Shown here: one piece after another, positions 1-14,301 of the stretch | Layout of the letters: every line of letters begins with the position of its first letter | How positions within the stretch are numbered: position 1 is the stretch's first letter | DNA from: Apostichopus japonicus | Lineage: Eukaryota > Echinodermata > Holothuroidea > Aspidochirotida > Stichopodidae | Reading direction: 5' to 3' | DNA: 64,000 nucleotides | Assembly (NCBI RefSeq): GCF_037975245.1 | Contig: NC_092571.1 | Span: forward strand, 6,036,001 to 6,100,000 | Notes under the pieces: model-generated | Told to the model about the DNA's origin: nothing | Databases searched by the model: none | What the model saw: only the letters and a program-made list of their open reading frames with translations | Translations under genes and position numbers: made by a program

Positions 1-46
1 ATTGATCGGTACCGCACATTCGATTGATCGGTACCGAACATTCGAT

Positions 47-62
47 TGATCGGTACCGATCA
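47..62. repeat. 16-bp palindrome TGATCGGTACCGATCA (example)
   Basis: Where a monomer has CCGATCATTCG, the central palindrome extends to 16 bp. The same string is seen at 2,391-2,406 and in many later copies. It looks like a two-fold symmetric protein-binding site, but no binding protein can be inferred from the DNA alone. Confidence 0.85.
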
Positions 63-112
63 TTCGATTGATCGGTACCGAACATTCGATTGATCGGTAC
101 CGAACATTCGAT

Positions 113-189
113 TGTTCGGTAACGCACATTCGATTGTTCGGTACCGCACATTCGATTGATCCGTATCGAACATTCGATTGATCGGTACC
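113..189 (+). repeat. cassette GTT-GTT-CCGTATCGAAC (example)
   Basis: Two ATTGTTCGG monomers are followed by an ATTGATCCGTATCGAAC monomer. The same order recurs through the array (for example near 1.4, 2.46, 4.2, 6.2, 9.0, 13.9, 22.3, 28.3, 36.3, 42.2, 48.6 and 63.5 kb). In some places one ATTGTTCGG unit is missing (for example near 45.26 and 52.8 kb). Confidence 0.8.
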
Positions 190-704
190 GCACATTCGAT
201 TGATCGGTACCGCACATTCGATTGATCAATACCGCACATTCGATTGATCGGTACCGCACATTCGATTGATCGGTACCGAACATTCGATTGATCGGGATCG
301 CACATTCGATTGATCGGTACCGCACATTCGATTGATCGGTACCGAACATTCGATTGATCAATACCGCACATTCGATTGATCGGTACCGCACATTCGATTG
401 ATCGGTACCGCACAATCGATTGATCGGTACCGAACATTCGATTGATCAATACCGCACATTGGATTTATCGGTACCGCACATTCGATTGATCGGTATCGAA
501 CATTCGATTGATCGGTACCGCACATTCGATTGATCGGTAACGAACATTCGATTGATCGGTACCGCACAATCGATTGATCGGTACCGAACATTCGATTGAT
601 CAATACCGCACATTGGATTTATCGGTACCGCACATTCGATTGATCGGTACCGAACATTCGATTGATCGGTACCGCACATTCGATTGATCGGTACCGCACA
701 TTCG

Positions 705-774
705 ATTCATCGGTACGGTACCGAACATTCGATTGTTCGGTATCGCACATTAGTTGATCGGTACCGCACATTCG
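705..774 (+). repeat. first marker trimer (type example)
   Basis: The 27-bp unit is 705-731, with the duplicated GGTAC at its centre. The 22-bp unit ending TAG is 732-753. The 21-bp unit is 754-774. Exactly 32 whole monomers (704 bp) precede it, so the window's first base is in register. This copy has ATTCAT rather than the ATTGAT usual in the left half at the start of its first unit. Confidence 0.95.
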
Positions 775-2854
775 ATTGATCGGTACCGCACATTCGATTG
801 ATCGGTACCGAACATTCGATTGATCGGTACCGCACATTTGATTGATCGGTATCGCACATTCGATTAATCGGTACCGCGCATATGATTGATCGGTACCGCA
901 CATTCCATTGATCGGTACAACACATTCGATTGATCGGTACCGAACATTCGATTGATCGGTAACGCACATTCGATTGATCGGTACCGCACATTCGATTGTT
1001 CGGTATCGCACATTCGATTGATCGGTACCGAACATTCGATTGATCGGTACCGAACATTCGATTGATCGGTACCGAACATTCGATTGATCGGTACCGAACA
1101 TTCGATTGATCGGTACCGAACATTCGATTGATCGGTACCGAACATTCGATTGATCGGTACCGAACATTCGATTGATCGGTACCGAACATTCGATTGATCG
1201 GTACCGAACATTCGATTGATCGGTACCGAACATTCTATTGATCGGTACCGCACAATCGATTGATCGGTACCGAACATTCGATTGATCGGTACTGAACATT
1301 CGATTGATCAATACCGCACATTCGATTGATCGGTAACGAACATTCGATTGATCGGTACCACACATTCGATTGATCGGTACCGCACATTCGATTGTTCGGT
1401 ACCGCACATTCGATTGTTCGGTACCGCACATTCGATTGATCCGTATCGAACATTCGATTGATCAATACCGCACATTCGATTGATCGGTATCGCACATTTG
1501 ATTGATCAATACCGCACATTCGATTGATCGGTACCGAACATTCGATTGATCGGGATCGCACATTCGATTGATCGGTACCGCACATTCGATTGATCGGTAC
1601 GGTACCGAACATTCGATTGTTCGGTATCGCACATTAGTTGATCGGTACCGCACATTAGATTCATCGGTACCGCAAATTCGATTCATCGGTAACGAACATT
1701 CGATTGATCGGTACCGCACATTCGATTGATCGGTAACGTACATTCGACTGTTCGGTACCGCACATTCGATTGATCGGTACCGAACATTCGATTGATCGGT
1801 ACCGCACATTCGATTAATCGGAACCGCACATTCGATTGATCGGTACGGAACATTCGATTGATCAATACCGCACATTCGATTGATCGGTACCGCACATTCG
1901 ATTGATCGGTACCGAACATTCGATTGATCGGGATCGCACATTCGATTGATCGGTACCGCACATTCGATTGATCGGTACGGTACCGAACTTTCGATTGTTC
2001 GGTATCGCACATTAGTTGATCGGTACCGCACATTCGATTGATCGGTACCGCACATTCGATTGATCGGTACCGCACATTCGATTGATCGGTACCGCACATT
2101 CGATTGATCGGTACCGCACATTCGATTGATCGGTACCGAACATTCGATTGATCGGTAACGCACATTCGATTGATCAGTACCGAACATTCGATTGATCGGT
2201 ACCGAACATTCGATTGATCGGTAACGCACATTCGATTGATCGGTACCGCACATTCGATTGATCGGTACCGAACATTCGATTGATCGCTACCGAACATTCG
2301 ATTGATCGGTACCGAACATTCGTTTGATCGGTAACGCACATTCGATTGATCGGTACCGCACATTCGATTGATCGGTACCGAACATTCGATTGATCGGTAC
2401 CGATCATTCGATTGATCGGTACCGAACATTCGATTGATCGGTACCGAACATTCGATTGTTCGGTACCGCACATTCGATTGTTCGGTACCGCACATTCGAT
2501 TGATCCGTATCGAACATTCGATTGATCGGTACCGCACATTCGATTGATCGGTACCGCACATTTGATTGATCAATACCGCACATTCGATTGATCGGTACCG
2601 CACATTCGATTGATCGGTACCGAACATTCGATTGATCGGGATCGCACATTCGATTGATCGGTTCCGCACATTCGATTGATCGGTACGGTACCGAACATTC
2701 GATTGTTCGGTATCGCACATTAGTTGATCGGTACCGCACATTCGATTGATCGGTACCGCACATTCGATTCATCGGTACCGCACATTCGATTGATCGGTAC
2801 CGCACATTCGATTGATCGGTACCGAACATTCGATTGATCGGTACCGAACATTCG

Positions 2855-2902
2855 ATTGATCGGTATTGAACATTCGATTGATCGGTAGCGATCATTCGAT
2901 TG
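2855..2902 (+). repeat. two-monomer cassette GGTATTGAAC then GGTAGCGATC (example)
   Basis: A GGTATTGAACATTCG unit is followed immediately by a GGTAGCGATCATTCG unit. The ordered pair recurs near 3.2, 4.0, 5.8, 7.4, 10.6, 12.0, 13.4, 15.2, 16.7, 20.0, 21.9, 25.0, 26.5, 27.9, 30.1, 31.6, 32.2, 35.9, 42.6, 46.1, 50.1, 55.9 and 63.8 kb. It is a useful tag for aligning higher-order copies. I did not see the two variants apart, which suggests spread as a block. Confidence 0.82.
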
Positions 2903-5900
2903 ATCGGTACCGAACATTCGATTGATCGGTACCGAATTTTCGATTGATCGGTACCGCACATTCGATTGATCGGTACCGAACATTCGATTGATCGGGATCG
3001 CACATTCGATTGATCGGTTCCGCACATTCGATTGATCGGTACGGTACCGAACATTCGATTGTTCGGTATCGCACATTAGTTGATCGGTACCGCACATTCG
3101 ATTGATCGGTACCGCACATTCGATTCATCGGTACCGCACATTCGATTGATCGGTACCGCACATTCGATTGATCGGTACCGAACATTCGATTGATCGGTAC
3201 CGAACATTCGATTGATCGGTATTGAACATTCGATTGATCGGTAGCGATCATTCGATTGATCGGTACCGAACATTCGATTGATCGGTACCGAATTTTCGAT
3301 TGATCGGTACCGAACATTCGATTGATCGGTACCGAACATTCGATTGATCGGTACCGAACATTCTATTGATCGGTACCGCACAATCGATTGATCGGTACCG
3401 AACATTCGATTGATCGGTACTGAACATTCGATTGATCAATACCGCACATTCGATTGATCGGTAACGAACATTCGATTGATCGGTACCACACATTCGATTG
3501 ATCGGTAACGAACATTCGATTGATCGGTACTGAACATTCGATTGATCGGTACCGAACATTCGATTGATCAATACCGCACATTCGATTGATCGGTACCGCA
3601 CATTCGATTGTTCGGTACCGCACATTCGATTGATCCGTATCGAACATTCGATTGATCGGTACCGCACATTCGATTGATCGGTACCGCACATTTGATTGAT
3701 CAATACCGCACATTCGATTGATCGGTACCGCACATTCGATTGATCGGTACCGAACATTCGATTGATCGGGATCGCACATTCGATTGATCGGTTCCGCACA
3801 TTCGATTGATCGGTACCGCACATTCGATTGATCGGTACCGAACATTCGATTGATCGGGATCGCACATTCGATTGATCGGTACCGCACATTCGATTGATCG
3901 GTACCGCACATTCGATTGATCGGTACCGAACATTCGATTGATCGGTACCGAACATTCGATTGATCGGTATTGAACATTCGATTTATCGGTAGCGATCATT
4001 CGATTGATCGGTACCGAACATTCGATTGATCGGTACCGAATTTTCGATTGATCGGTACCGAACATTCGATTGATCGGTACCGAACATTCGATTGATCGGT
4101 ACCGAACATTCGATTGATCGGTAACGAACATTCGATTGATCGGTACTGAACATTCGATTGATCGGTACCGAACATTCGATTGATCAATACCGCACATTCG
4201 ATTGATCGGTACCGCACATTCGATTGTTCGGTACCGCACATTCGATTGTTCGGTACCGCACATTCGATTGATCCGTATCGAACATTCGATTGATCGGTAC
4301 CGCACATTCGATTGATCGGTACCGCACATTCGATTAATCGGTACCGCACATTCGATTGATCGGTACCGAACATTCGATTGATCAATACCGCACATTCGAT
4401 TGATCGGTACCGCACATTCGATTGATCAATACCGAACATTCGATTGATCGGGATCGCAAATTCGATTGATCGGTACCGCACATTCGATTGATCGGTACGG
4501 TACCGAACATTCGATTGTTCGGTATCGCACATTAGTTGATCGGTACCGCACATTCGATTGATCGGTACCGCACATTCGATTGATCGGTACCGCACATTCG
4601 ATTGATCGATACCGCACATTCGATTGATCGGTACCGCACATTCGATTGATCGGTACCGAACATTCGATTGATCGGGATCGCACATTCGATTGATCGGTAC
4701 CGCACATTCGATTGATCGGTACGGTACCGAACATTCGATTGTTCGGTATCGCACATTAGTTGATCGGTACCGCACATTCGATTGATCGGTACCGCACATT
4801 CGATTGATCGGTACCGCACATTCGATTGATCGGTACCGCACATTCGATTGATCGGTACCGCACATTCGATTGATCGGTACCGAACATTCGATTGATCGGT
4901 AACGCACATTCGATTGATCAGTACCGAACATTCGATTGATCGGTACCGAACATTCGATTGATCGGTAACGCACATTCGATTGATCGGTACCGCACATTTG
5001 ATTGATCAATACCGCACATTCGATTGATCGGTACCGCACATTCGATTGATTGGTACCGAACATTCGATCGATCGGGATCGCACATTCGATTGATCGGTAC
5101 CGCACATTCGATTGATCGGTACGGTACCGAACATTCGATTGTTCGGTATCGCACATTAGTTGATCGGTACCGCACATTCGATTGATCGGTACCGCACATT
5201 CGATTCATCGGTACCGCACATTCGATTGATCGGTACCGCACATTCGATTGATCGGTACCGAACATTCGATTGATCGGTACCGAACATTCGATTGATCGGT
5301 ATTGAACATTCGATTGATCGGTAGCGATCATTCGATTGATCGGTACCGAACATTCGATTGATCGGTACCGCACATTCGATTGTTCGGTACCGCACATTCG
5401 ATTGATCCGTATCGAACATTCGATTGATCGGTACCGCACATTCGATTGATCGGTACCGCACATTTGATTGATCAATACCGCACATTCGATTGATCGGTAC
5501 CGCACATTCGATTGATCGGTACCGAACATTCGATTGATCGGGATCGCACATTCGATTGATCGGTTCCGCACATTCGATTGATCGGTACGGTACCGAACAT
5601 TCGATTGTTCGGTATCGCACATTAGTTGATCGGTACCGCACATTCGATTGATCGGTACCGCACATTCGATTCATCGGTACCGCACATTCGATTGATCGGT
5701 ACCGCACATTCGATTGATCGGTACCGAACATTCGATTGATCGGTACCGAACATTCGATTGATCGGTATTGAACATTCGATTGATCGGTAGCGATCATTCG
5801 ATTGATCGGTACCGAACATTCGATTGATCGGTACCGAATTTTCGATTGATCGGTACCGAACATTCGATTGATCGGTACCGAACATTCGATTGATCGGTAC

Positions 5901-7600
5901 CGAACATTCTATTGATCGGTACCGCACAATCGATTGATCGGTACCGAACATTCTATTGATCGGTACTGAACATTCGATTGATCAATACCGCACATTTGAT
6001 TGATCGGTAACGAACATTCGATTGATCGGTACCACACATTCGATTGATCGGTAACGAACATTCGATTGATCGGTACTGAACATTCGATTGATCGGTACCG
6101 AACATTCGATTGATCAATACCGCACATTCGATTGATCGGTACCGCACATTCGATTGTTCGGTACCGCACATTCGATTGTTCGGTACCGCACATTCGATTG
6201 ATCCGTATCGAACATTCGATTGATCGGTACCGCACATTCGATTGATCGGTACCGCACATTCGATTAATCGGTACCGCACATTCGATTGATCGGTACCGAA
6301 CATTCGATTGATCAATACCGCACATTCGATTGATCGGTACCGCACATTCGATTGATCAATACCGAACATTCGATTGATCGGGATCGCAAATTCGATTGAT
6401 CGGTACCGCACATTCGATTGATCGGTACGGTACCGAACATTCGATTGTTCGGTATCGCACATTAGTTGATCGGTACCGCACATTCGATTGATCGGTACCG
6501 CACATTCGATTGATCGGTACCGCACATTCGATTGATCGATACCGCACATTCGATTGATCGGTACCGCACATTCGATTGATCGGTACCGAACATTCGATTG
6601 ATCGGGATCGCACATTCGATTGATCGGTACCGCACATTCGATTGATCGGTACCGCACATTCGATTGATCGGTACCGCACATTCGATTGATCGGTACCGCA
6701 CATTCGATTGATCGGTACTGCACATTCGATTGATCGGTACCGAACATTCGATTGATCGGTAACGCACATTCGATTGATCAGTACCGAACATTCGATTGAT
6801 CGGTACCGAACATTCGATTGATCGGTAACGCACATTCGATTGATCGGTACCGCACATTCGATTGATCGGTACCGAACATTCGATTGATCGCTACCGAACA
6901 TTCGATTGATCGGTACCGAACATTCGTTTGATCGGTAACGCACATTCGATTGATCGGTACCGAACATTCGATTGATCGGTACCGCACATTCGATTGATCG
7001 GTACCGAACATTCGATTGATCGGTACCGAACATTCGATTGTTCGGTACCGCACATTCGATTGTTCGGTACCGCACATTCGATTGATCCGTATCGAACATT
7101 CGATTGATCGGTACCGCACATTTGATTGATCAATACCGCACATTCGATTGATCGGTACCGCACATTCGATTGATCGGTACCGAACATTCGATTGATCGGG
7201 ATCGCACATTCGATTGATCGGTACCGCACATTCGATTGATCGGTACGGTACCGAACATTCGATTGTTCGGTATCGCACATTAGTTGATCGGTACCGCACA
7301 TTCGATTGATCGGTACCGAACATTCGATTGATCGGTACCGAACATTCGATTGATCGGTATTGAACATTCGATTGATCGGTAGCGATCATTCGATTAATCG
7401 GTACCGAACATTCGATTGATCGGTACCGAACATTCGATTGATCGGTACCGAACATTCGATTGATCGGTACCGAACATTCGATTGATCGGTACCGAACATT
7501 CTATTGATCGGTACCGCACAATCGATTGATCGGTACCGCACATTCGATTGATCGGTACCGAAAATTCGATTGATCGGTAACGCACATTCGATTGATCGGT

Positions 7601-7610
7601 ACCGAAATTC
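7601..7610 (+). repeat. single-base deletion in the lattice
   Basis: A monomer reads CCGAAATTCG instead of CCGAACATTCG, one base short. The marker interval 7,281 to 7,834 is 553 = 22 x 25 + 3, one less than the usual 22n+4. This is the only isolated 1-bp indel I found outside the marker family. Confidence 0.88.
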
Positions 7611-7718
7611 GATTGATCGGTACCGAACATTCGATTGATCGGTAACGCACATTCGATTGATCGGTACCGCACATTCGATTGATCGGTACCGAACATTCGA
7701 TTGATCGGTACCGAACAT

Positions 7719-7744
7719 TCGATTGATCGGTACCGATCAATCGA
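7719..7744. repeat. 26-bp perfect palindrome, copy 1
   Basis: A CCGATCAATCG monomer makes the arm TCGATTGATCGGT and its exact reverse complement meet at GGTACC, giving a 26-bp perfect palindrome able to form a 13-bp stem. Ordinary monomers give only the 8-bp CGGTACCG. Confidence 0.93.
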
Positions 7745-9163
7745 TTGATCGGTACCGAACATTCGATTGATCGGTACCGAACATTCGATTGATCGGTACG
7801 GTACCGAACATTCGATTGTTCGGTATCGCACATTAGTTGATCGGTACCGCACATTCGATTGATCGGTACCGAACATTCGATTGATCGGTACCGCACATTC
7901 GATTGATCGGTACAACACATTCGATTGATCGGTACCGCACATTCGATTGATCGGTACCGAACATTCGATTGATCGGTAACGAACATTCGATTCATCGGTA
8001 CCGCACATTCGATTGATCGGTAACGAACATTCGATTGATCAATACCGCACATTCGATTGATCGGTACCACACATTCGATTGATCGGTACGGTACCGAACA
8101 TTCGATTGTTCGGTATCGCACATTAGTTGATCGGTACCGCACATTCGATTCATCGGTACCGCACATTCGATTCATCGGTACCGCACATTCGTATTATCGG
8201 TACCGCACATTCGATTGATCGGTACCGCACATTCGATTCATCGGTACCGAACATTCGTTTGATCGGTAACGCACATTCGATTGATCGGTACCGCACATTC
8301 GATTGATCGGTACCGAACATTCGATTGATCGGTACCGAACATTCGATTGATCGGTACCGAACATTCGATTGATCGGTACCGAACATTCGATTGATCGGTA
8401 CCGCACATTCGATTGATCGGTACCGAACATTCGATTGATCGGGATCGCACATTCGATTGATCGGTACCGCACATTCGATTGATCGGTACGGTACCGAACA
8501 TTCGATTGTTCGGTATCGCACATTAGTTGATCGGTACCGCACATTCGATTGATCGGTACCGCACATTCGATTGATCGGTACCGCACATTCGATTGATCGG
8601 TACCGCACATTCGATTGATCGGTACCGCACATTCGATTGATCGGTTCCGAACATTCGATTGATCGGTAACGCACATTCGATTGATCAGTACCGAACATTC
8701 GATTGATCGGTACCGAACATTCGATTGATCGGTACCGCACATTCGATTGATCGGTACCGAACATTCGATTGATCGCTAAGGAACATTCGATTGATCGGTA
8801 CCGAACATTCGTTTGATCGGTAACGCACATTCGATTGATCGGTACCGCACATTCGATTGATCGGTACCGAACATTCGATTGATCGGTACCGATCCTTCGA
8901 TTGATCGGTACCGAACATTCGATTGATCGGTACCGAACATTCGATTGTTCGGTACCGCACATTCGATTGTTCGGTACCGCACATTCGATTGATCCGTATC
9001 GAACATTCGATTGATCGGTACCGCACATTCGATTGATCGGTACCGCACATTTGATTGATCAATACCGCACATTCGATTGATCGGTACCGCACATTCGATT
9101 GATCGGTACCGAACATTCGATTGATCGGGATCGCACATTCGATTGATCGGTACCGCACATTCG

Positions 9164-9190
9164 ATTGATCGGTACGGTACCGAACATTCG
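9164..9190 (+). repeat. partial marker: 27-bp unit without the TAG units
   Basis: The GGTACGGTACC insertion unit is present, but it is followed by an ATTGTTCGGTACCGAACATTCG-type unit rather than the unit ending CACATTAG. The local shift is +5 instead of +4. The next marker interval (8,524 to 9,523 = 999 bp = 22 x 45 + 9) confirms this. Confidence 0.9.
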
Positions 9191-10145
9191 ATTGTTCGGT
9201 ACCGAACATTCGATTGATCGGTACCGAACATTCGATTGATCGGTACCGAACATTCGATTGATCGGTACCGAACATTCTATTGATCGGTACCGCACAATCG
9301 ATTGATCGGTACCGAACATTCGATTGATCGGTACTGAACATTCGATTGATCAATACCGCACATTCGATTGATCGGTAACGAACATTCGATTGATCGGTAC
9401 CGCACATTCGATTGATCGGTACCGAACATTCGATTGATCGGGATCGCACATTCGATTGATCGGTACCGCACATTCGATTGATCGTTACGGTACCGAACAT
9501 TCGATTGTTCTGTATCGCACATTAGTTGATCGGTACCGAACATTCGATTGATCGGTACCGCACATTCGATTGATCGGTACCGCACATTCGATTGATCGGT
9601 ACCGCACATTCGATTGATCGGTACCGCACATTCGATTGATCGGTACCGAACATTCGATTGATCGGTAACGCACATTCGATTGATCGGTACCGAACATTCG
9701 ATTGATCGGTACCGAACATTCGATTAATCGGTAACGCACATTCGATTGATCGGTACCGCACATTCGATTGATCGGTACCGAACATTCGACTGATCGCTAC
9801 CGAACATTCGATTGATCGGTACCGAACATTCGTTTGATCGGTAACGCACATTCGATTGATCGGTACCGCACACTCGATTGATCGGTAACGCACATTCGAT
9901 TGATCGGTACCGAACATTCGATTGATCGGTACCGAACATTCGATTGATCGGTAACGCACATTCGATTGATCGGTACCGCACATTCGATTGATCGGTACCG
10001 AACATTCGATTAATCGGTACCACACATTCGATTGATCGGTAACGAACATTCGATTGATCGGTACCGAACATTCGATTGATCGGTACCGAACATTCGATTG
10101 ATCAATACCGCACATTCGATTGATCGGTACCGCACATTCGATTGT

Positions 10146-12898
10146 TCGGTACCGCACATTCGATTGTTCGGTACCGCACATTAGATTGATCCGTATCGAA
10201 CATTCGATTGATCGGTACCGCACATTCGATTGATCGGTACCGCACATTTGATTGATCAATACCGCACATTCGATTGATCGGTACCGCATATTCGATTGAT
10301 CGGTACCGAACATTCGATTGATCGGGATCGCACATTCGATTGATCGGTACCGCACATTCGATTGATCGGTACGGTACCGAACATTCGATTGTTCGGTATC
10401 GCACATTAGTTGATCGGTACCGCACATTCGATTGATCGGTACCGCACATTCGATTGATCGGTACCGCACATTCGATTGATCGGTACCGCACATTCGATTG
10501 ATCGGTACCGCACATTCGATTGATCGGTACCGAACATTCGATTGATCGGTATTGAACATTCGATTGATCGGTAGCGATCATTCGATTGATCGGTACCGAA
10601 CATTCGATTGATCGGTACCGAACATTCGATTGATCGGTACCGAACATTCGATTGATCGGTACCGCACATTCGATTGATCGGTACCGAACATTCGATTGAT
10701 CGGTACCGCACAATCGATTGATCGGTACCGAACATTCGATTGATCGGTATTGAACATTCGATTGATCAATACCGCACATTCGATTGATCGGTAACGAACA
10801 TTCGATTGATCGGTACCACACATTCGATTGATCGGTAACGAACATTCGATTGATCGGTACCGCACATTCGATTGATCGGTACCGCACATTCGATTGATCG
10901 GTACGGTACCGAACATTCGATTGTTCGGTATCGCACATTAGTTGATCGGTACCGCACATTCGATTGATCGGTACCGCACATTCGATTGATCGGTACCGCA
11001 CATTCGATTGATCGGTACCGCACATTCGATTGATCGGTACCGCACATTCGATTGATCGGTACCGAACATTCGATTGATCGGTAACGCACATTCGATTGAT
11101 CGGTACCGAACATTCGATTGATCGGTACCGAACATTCGATTGATCGGTAACGCACATTCGATTGATCGGTACCGCACATTCGATTGATCGGTACCGAACA
11201 TTCGATTGATCGGTACCGAAATTTCGATTGATCGGTACCGAACATTCGTTTGATCGGTAACGCACATTCGATTGATCGGTACCGCACATTCGATTGATCG
11301 GTACCGAACATTCGATTGATCGGTACCGAACATTCGATTGATCGGTACCGAACATTCGATTGATCGGTACCGCACATTCGATTGATCGGTACCGAACATT
11401 CGATTGATCGGTACCGCACAATCGATTGATCGGTACCGCACATTCGATTGATCGGTACCGCACATTAGATTGATCCGTATCGAACATTCGATTGATCGGT
11501 ACCGCACATTCGATTGATCGGTACCGCACATTCCATTGATCGGTACCGAACATTCGATTGATCGGTACCGCACAATCGATTGATCGGTACCGCACATTCG
11601 ATTGTTCGGTACCGCACATTAGATTGATCCGTATCGAACATTCGATTGATCGGTACCGCACATTCGATTGATCGGTACCGCACATTTGATTGATCAATAC
11701 CGCACATTCGATTGATCGGTACCGCATATTCGATTGATCGGTACCGAACATTCGATTGATCGGGATCGCACATTCGATTGATCGGTACCGCACATTCGAT
11801 TGATCGGTACGGTACCGAACATTCGATTGTTCGGTATCGCACATTAGTTGATCGGTACCGCACATTCGATTGATCGGTACCGCACATTCGATTGATCGGT
11901 ACCGCACATTCGATTGATCGGTACCGCACATTCGATTGATCGGTACCGCACATTCGATTGATCGGTACCGAACATTCGATTGATCGGTATTGAACATTCG
12001 ATTGATCGGTAGCGATCATTCGATTGATCGGTACCGAACATTCGATTGATCGGTACCGAACATTCGATTGATCGGTACCGAACATTCGATTGATCGGTAC
12101 CGCACATTCGATTGATCGGTACCGAACATTCGATTGATCGGTACCGCACAATCGATTGATCGGTACCGAACATTCGATTGATCGGTATTGAACATTCGAT
12201 TGATCAATACCGCACATTCGATTGATCGGTAACGAACATTCGATTGATCGGTACCACACATTCGATTGATCGGTAACGAACATTCGATTGATCGGTACCG
12301 CACATTCGATTGATCGGTACCGCACATTCGATTGATCGGTACGGTACCGAACATTCGATTGTTCGGTATCGCACATTAGTTGATCGGTACCGCACATTCG
12401 ATTGATCGGTACCGCACATTCGATTGATCGGTACCGCACATTCGATTGATCGGTACCGCACATTCGATTGATCGGTACCGCACATTCGATTGATCGGTAC
12501 CGAACATTCGATTGATCGGTAACGCACATTCGATTGATCGGTACCGAACATTCGATTGATCGGTACCGAACATTCGATTGATCGGTAACGCACATTCGAT
12601 TGATCGGTACCGCACATTCGATTGATCGGTACCGAACATTCGATTGATCGGTACCGAAATTTCGATTGATCGGTACCGAACATTCGTTTGATCGGTAACG
12701 CACATTCGATTGATCGGTACCGCACATTCGATTGATCGGTACCGAACATTCGATTGATCGGTACCGAACATTCGATTGATCGGTACCGAACATTCGATTG
12801 ATCGGTACCGCACATTCGATTGATCGGTACCGAACATTCGATTGATCGGTACCGCACAATCGATTGATCGGTACCGCACATTCGATTGATCGGTACCG
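10146..12898 (+). repeat. 1,438-bp tandem duplication
   Basis: 10,146-11,460 matches 11,584-12,898. The markers at 10,407 and 10,939 recur at 11,845 and 12,377, each 1,438 bp on (22 x 65 + 8, two markers). Both copies share a CACATTAGATTGATCCG variant, GCATATTCG, the GGTATTGAAC/GGTAGCGATC pair and CCGAAATTTCG in the same order. The left mismatch is at 10,145/11,583. The right edge is where copy 1 has CCGCACATTAG and copy 2 has CCGAACATTCG. Confidence 0.88.
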
Positions 12899-14120
12899 AA
12901 CATTCGATTGATCGGTACCGAAATTTCGATTGATCGGTACCGAACATTCGTTTGATCGGTAACGCACATTCGATTGATCGGTACAGCACATTCGATTGAT
13001 CGGTACCGAACATTCGATTGATCGGTACCGAACATTCGATTGATCGGTACCGAACATTCGATTGATCGGTACCGCACATTCGATTGATCGGTACCGAACA
13101 TTCGATTGATCGGTACCGAACATTCGATTGATCGGTACCGCACAATCGATTGATCGGTACCGAACATTCGATTGATCGGTACCGCACATTCGATTGATCG
13201 GTACGGTACCGAACATTCGATTGTTCGGTATCGCACATTAGTTGATCGGTACCGCACATTCGATTGATCGGTACCGCACATTCGATTGATCGGTACCGCA
13301 CATTCGATTGATCGGTACCGCACATTCGATTGATCGGTACCGAACATTCGATTGATCGGTACCGAACATTCGATTGATCGGTATTGAACATTCGATTGAT
13401 CAGTAGCGATCATTCGATTGATCGGTAACGCACATTCGATTGATCGGTACCGCACACTCGATTGATCGGTAACGCACATTCGATTGATCGGTACCGAACA
13501 TTCGATTGATCGGTACCGAACATTCGATTGATCGGTACCGAACATTCGATTGATCGGTACCGAACATTCGATTGATCGGTACCGAACATTCGATTGATCG
13601 GTACCGAACATTCTATTGATCGGTACCGCACAATCGATTGATCGGTACCGAACATTCGATTGATCGGTACTGAACATTCGATTGATCAATACCGCACATT
13701 CGATTGATCGGTAACGAACATTCGATTGATCGGTACCACACATTCGATTGATCGGTAACGAACATTCGATTGATCGGTACCGCACATTCGATTGATCGGT
13801 ACCGAACATTCGATTGATCAATACCGCACATTCGATTGATCGGTACCGCACATTCGATTGTTCGGTACCGCACATTCGATTGTTCGGTACCGCACATTCG
13901 ATTGATCCGTATCGAACATTCGATTGATCGGTACCGCACATTCGATTGATCGGTACCGCACATTCGATTAATCGGTACCGCACATTCGATTGATCGGTAC
14001 CGAACATTCGATTGATCAATACCGCACATTCGATTGATCGGTACCGCACATTCGATTGATCAATACCGAACATTCGATTGATCGGGATCGCAAATTCGAT
14101 TGATCGGTACCGCACATTCG

Positions 14121-14147
14121 ATTGATCGGTACGGTACCGAACATTCG
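14121..14147 (+). repeat. partial marker (+5 only)
   Basis: A 27-bp unit with duplicated GGTAC is followed directly by an ordinary ATTGATCGG monomer. The interval 13,239 to 14,348 is 1,109 = 22 x 50 + 9, as expected for one partial plus one full marker. It lies at the left edge of higher-order copy A, so it may be a recombination junction (inference). Confidence 0.9.
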
Positions 14148-14301
14148 ATTGATCGGTACTGAACATTCGATTGATCAATACCGCACATTCGATTGATCGG
14201 TAACGAACATTCGATTGATCGGTACCGCACATTCGATTGATCGGTACCGAACATTCGATTGATCGGGATCGCACATTCGATTGATCGGTACCGCACATTC
14301 G

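Larger units (their letters stand above)
1..10145 (+). repeat. left mixed block of the array
   Basis: This block holds the 22-bp monomer with irregular marker spacing of 884, 378, 708, 356, 1456, 224, 400, 466, 840, 818, 553, 290, 400, 999 and 884 bp. A run of consecutive A-type (CCGAACATTCG) monomers lies near 1,020-1,230. The stretches around 2.7-3.3 kb, 4.9-5.35 kb and 5.6-5.85 kb repeat the same ordered variants: an ATTCATCGG monomer, then GGTATTGAAC followed by GGTAGCGATC, then in two of the three CCGAATTTTCG. They are therefore local higher-order copies. No coding or regulatory feature was seen. Confidence 0.85.

Noticed and set aside
705-774. Marker trimer as a transposable-element remnant or target-site duplication
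   Set aside because: All three units are monomers with small changes. The 5-bp GGTAC duplication contains no inserted sequence between its copies, so slippage or template switching is enough.
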